This document shows, in pieces, positions 5,525-6,135 of a stretch of DNA of 6,135 bases (position 1 is the stretch's first letter; the number at the start of each line of letters is the position of its first letter). The notes under the pieces are model-generated. The model saw nothing but the letters and a program-made list of their open reading frames with translations, was not told the DNA's origin and made no database searches. The DNA is taken from NCBI GenBank assembly GCA_036477795.1, contig JAZGDL010000503.1, positions 1 through 6,135 on the forward strand, in the 5' to 3' direction. Both the position numbers and the translations under genes were made by a program. The DNA is from JAZGDL01 sp036477795. Lineage in GTDB: Bacteria > Planctomycetota > Phycisphaerae > UBA1845.

Positions 5525-6135
5525 TCGGTCACTTCATCCTCAGCGTTACCGCCGGCCAACGCCCGGTGCAGGACGTAATCGACGCACAAAAGCGCCCATA
5601 CCACGGCGCAGGCCAGCGCGAACAGATCACCGGTTCGGGAATAGAGGCTCTTCCGCGTATCGATCATCACCCGGGCTACCCGCCAGGCGGTTTCGCCCAC
5701 CCCGATCTTGTCATGGGCCCGGCCGTCCGGATCGATGAAACCGCTGACGCCGGTATTCACCGTGCGGGCCACCCCCACGCGGTTCTCCACGGCGCGAAAC
5801 GTGCATATCGCGAAGTGCTGGGGAAGTTCATTGCGGTGAAGAAACCAGCCGTCGTTGCTTATGTTCAGCAAAAAGTCCACGCGCTTTTCATCCAGCTCGG
5901 CGTCCCACGCGAGTTTCCGGCACACGTAGGGCATGACGTCTTCATAGCAGATCGGCACGCCGAAGCGATAGGCGGCCCCGCCCTCCCGCGCACGCATGGT
6001 GAAGGTCTCGGCGCCGTCGCCCGGCGTCAGGGAGTATTCATATCCGCCCTGCCCGAATGGCGACAGGCTGTTGAGCCACAGGTAGAGAAAACGCAGCCGG
6101 CCGTAACGAAAAGGGACCATCTCACCGAACAGCAC
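5521..6135 (-). CDS. lnt: Apolipoprotein N-acyltransferase, C-terminal part (cut by the window edge)
   Basis: Lnt transfers an acyl chain to the N-terminal cysteine of diacylated lipoproteins at the periplasmic face of the inner membrane. The visible 204 residues cover the second half of the nitrilase domain and the last membrane helix. FGEMVPF at 3-9 matches the VPFGE region that follows the catalytic lysine, which must lie just outside the window. VPICYED (60-66) carries the catalytic Cys63 with the usual Tyr and Glu after it. NISNDGWF (91-98), QHF, FRAVENRVGVARTVNTGVSGFIDPDG are standard for the family. A terminal hydrophobic helix at 169-189 agrees with Lnt rather than a soluble nitrilase. 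The upstream catalytic Glu and the N-terminal membrane helices are off-window. The stop TGA overlaps the ATG of the HEAT lipoprotein gene, whose product is a plausible substrate. Confidence 0.9.
   Translation of the reverse strand: MLFGEMVPFRYGRLRFLYLWLNSLSPFGQGGYEYSLTPGDGAETFTMRAREGGAAYRFGVPICYEDVMPYVCRKLAWDAELDEKRVDFLLNISNDGWFLHRNELPQHFAICTFRAVENRVGVARTVNTGVSGFIDPDGRAHDKIGVGETAWRVARVMIDTRKSLYSRTGDLFALACAVVWALLCVDYVLHRALAGGNAEDEVTE

Overview
The window is a high-GC bacterial segment. Nearly all of it is one tightly packed minus-strand run of five genes for envelope lipoprotein maturation and rod-shape cell-wall synthesis. In transcription order (right to left) these are: the 3' part of lnt (apolipoprotein N-acyltransferase), a HEAT-repeat lipoprotein, mreD, mrdA (PBP2 transpeptidase) and rodA (SEDS glycosyltransferase). 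Four of the five genes touch or overlap their neighbour: an ATGA overlap at lnt/HEAT, a 2-nt gap at HEAT/mreD, an 8- or 17-nt overlap at mreD/mrdA and an ATGA overlap at mrdA/rodA. This points to one translationally coupled operon that enters from beyond the right edge. No promoter is visible in the window.

The mreD-mrdA-rodA order is the classic elongasome arrangement. RodA polymerises lipid II, PBP2 cross-links the new strands and MreD is a membrane partner of the MreB/MreC scaffold. The unusual part is what precedes mreD. Instead of mreC there is a HEAT-repeat protein with a lipobox, and before that lnt, whose product N-acylates lipoproteins. Lnt could therefore mature the product of the next gene.

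The left 300 bases lie beyond the end of rodA. They hold a short plus-strand frame, open to the window edge, that resembles the C-terminal part of a DDE transposase (probably a decayed remnant), and a long inverted repeat between that remnant and rodA.

The most striking feature is the density of small repeats, several inside coding sequence. A palindrome with 10-bp arms (CCCACGGATT / AATCCGTGGG) occurs twice in shared flanks, once inside mrdA and once in the 5' part of the HEAT gene. A different 10-bp-stem hairpin, flanked by 19-bp direct repeats, lies in the last codons of mrdA. The first ~50 codons of the HEAT gene are almost entirely an 8-nt tandem repeat, a 7-nt tandem repeat and the second palindrome copy. 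All of these leave the reading frames open, so dispersed palindromic elements seem to have been inserted into, and are being translated as part of, cell-envelope proteins.

The organism cannot be named from this window. High GC, a long insertion in the RodA loop, a long insertion between the KTG and HAWF motifs of PBP2, and this style of small repeats together suggest the Planctomycetota (Phycisphaerae-like) or a related environmental lineage. This is an inference from remembered family patterns, not a search.
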